The notes under the pieces were generated by a model. That model was not told where the DNA came from. It did not search any database and saw only the letters and a program-made list of their open reading frames with translations. From Savagea sp. (lineage in GTDB: Bacteria > Bacillota > Bacilli > Bacillales_A > Planococcaceae): 6,252 nucleotides of DNA. Each line of letters starts with the position of its first letter. The stretch's first letter is position 1. Of the stretch, positions 5,596 through 6,252 are shown one piece after another. The position numbers and the translations under genes were made by a program. The stretch is from the NCBI GenBank assembly GCA_030152265.1, contig JASLHQ010000014.1, forward strand, positions 1 to 6,252, read 5' to 3'.

Positions 5596-6219
5596 TCATT
5601 TTACCGTAATGAACGGCTCAATATTTTGTAATGTTTTTTCACCGATGCCTGACACTTCTAATAAATCACGCACATCTTGAAATTTCCCGACGCGATCGCG
5701 ATATTCTAAAATTGCTTCCGCTTTTTTCGGACCGATATTCGGAATTTGCATTAATTCATTCGCGTCAGCTCGATTAATATTAATTTTTTGTTCTTTTTCT
5801 TCTGAAGAGCTTTTTGTCGTTTCCATAGCGATTTCAAATTCAACTTCCCCTTCATACGGGACATAAATGCTCATCTCATCTTCTAATCGCTCAGCTAAGT
5901 TTAACAAACGATCATCCGCTTCTTCTAAAAATCCACCCGACTGCTGAATCGCATCGTAAAGACGCGCTCCTTCTTCTAATTCATAAAGTCCAGGACGTGC
6001 GACCGCTCCTTTTATTTCAACGACAATATCCAATTTCTCATCAAAAGTGTCTTCTTCCACTTCTGCAATCGAAAAATCTTCGGCCGGCTCATCTCGCATC
6101 GCAACCGGTGGTGAGGCGTCGGCCATGATAAAACGTCTGCCAATTAAAATGATCACGACAACAACTGCTAATACATAAGGAAGAAAGTGACGCCATTCAT
6201 CTCGAATGTTCGATAACAT
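5596..6219 (-). CDS. comEA: DNA uptake receptor ComEA
   Basis: ComEA is the membrane-anchored receptor that binds double-stranded DNA outside the membrane and passes it to ComEC. The 207-residue protein has a short N-terminal cytoplasmic end, one membrane helix (about 12-28, YVLAVVVVIILIG) and an acidic linker (about 41-63). An SLBB-type domain follows (about 64-122, with VVEIKGAVARPGLYEL), then a second polar linker (about 132-145). It ends in a helix-hairpin-helix DNA-binding domain (146-207) with IPNIGPKKAEAIL (159-171) and VSGIGEKTLQNI (189-200). This is the usual architecture and length for Bacillales. The ATG (6217-6219) follows AGGTGA (6224-6229) with 4 nt spacing. It is the first gene of the operon visible here; only 33 bp of upstream sequence are present, so the competence promoter cannot be judged. 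Confidence 0.96.
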   Translation of the reverse strand: MLSNIRDEWRHFLPYVLAVVVVIILIGRRFIMADASPPVAMRDEPAEDFSIAEVEEDTFDEKLDIVVEIKGAVARPGLYELEEGARLYDAIQQSGGFLEEADDRLLNLAERLEDEMSIYVPYEGEVEFEIAMETTKSSSEEKEQKININRADANELMQIPNIGPKKAEAILEYRDRVGKFQDVRDLLEVSGIGEKTLQNIEPFITVK

Positions 6220-6252
6220 TTCGTCACCTACTTTCGAATCTGTACGGAGTCA

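Noticed and set aside
5067..5680. Plus- and minus-strand open frames within comEB and at its junction with comEA (5067-5303, 5175-5465, 5468-5680)
   Set aside because: All overlap well-supported comEB or comEA coding sequence in other frames and have no features of their own.
1..6252. CRISPR array, transposon, tRNA, riboswitch or defence system
   Set aside because: Reading both strands showed no regularly spaced repeats, transposase, cloverleaf or recognised riboswitch. Apart from the gaps described, the window is filled by conserved core genes.

Overview
The window carries a conserved core-genome block of a low-GC Gram-positive bacterium of the order Bacillales. Gene content and order match the comE / holA / rpsT / lepA neighbourhood known from Bacillus and Staphylococcus. 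In Bacillus subtilis the sporulation genes gpr and spoIIP lie between rpsT and lepA. Here those two genes stand back to back with only about 230 bp between them, which suggests a lineage that does not sporulate (for example Exiguobacterium-, Staphylococcaceae- or Planococcaceae-like) or has moved these genes. The sequence alone does not fix the genus.

Layout: lepA (elongation factor 4) is on the minus strand and runs off the left edge. A divergent promoter region (886-1118) follows, then rpsT (ribosomal protein S20) on the plus strand. rpsT and holA (DNA polymerase III delta subunit, minus strand) converge on a shared bidirectional terminator. holA and yqzM (a 45-residue membrane protein, plus strand) diverge from an intergenic region that contains a 40-bp concentric dyad. 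yqzM and comEC converge on a second bidirectional terminator. The rest is the comE operon on the minus strand, transcribed comEA, comEB, comEC; its promoter lies beyond the right edge.

Functionally, comEA-comEB-comEC encode the late DNA-uptake apparatus for natural transformation. ComEA is the membrane-anchored dsDNA receptor, ComEC is the channel with a metallo-beta-lactamase-like domain, and ComEB is a dCMP deaminase-family enzyme. All three look intact and keep their key residues. lepA, rpsT and holA are housekeeping genes of translation and replication.

I see no mobile element, CRISPR array, tRNA, rRNA or clearly new multi-gene system. The points most worth a second look are four: comEC has a coding region for a first membrane helix upstream of its only canonical start codon; both bidirectional terminators share a GTCGA-NNN-TCGAC apex; there is a concentric dyad between holA and yqzM; and gpr-spoIIP are missing between rpsT and lepA.
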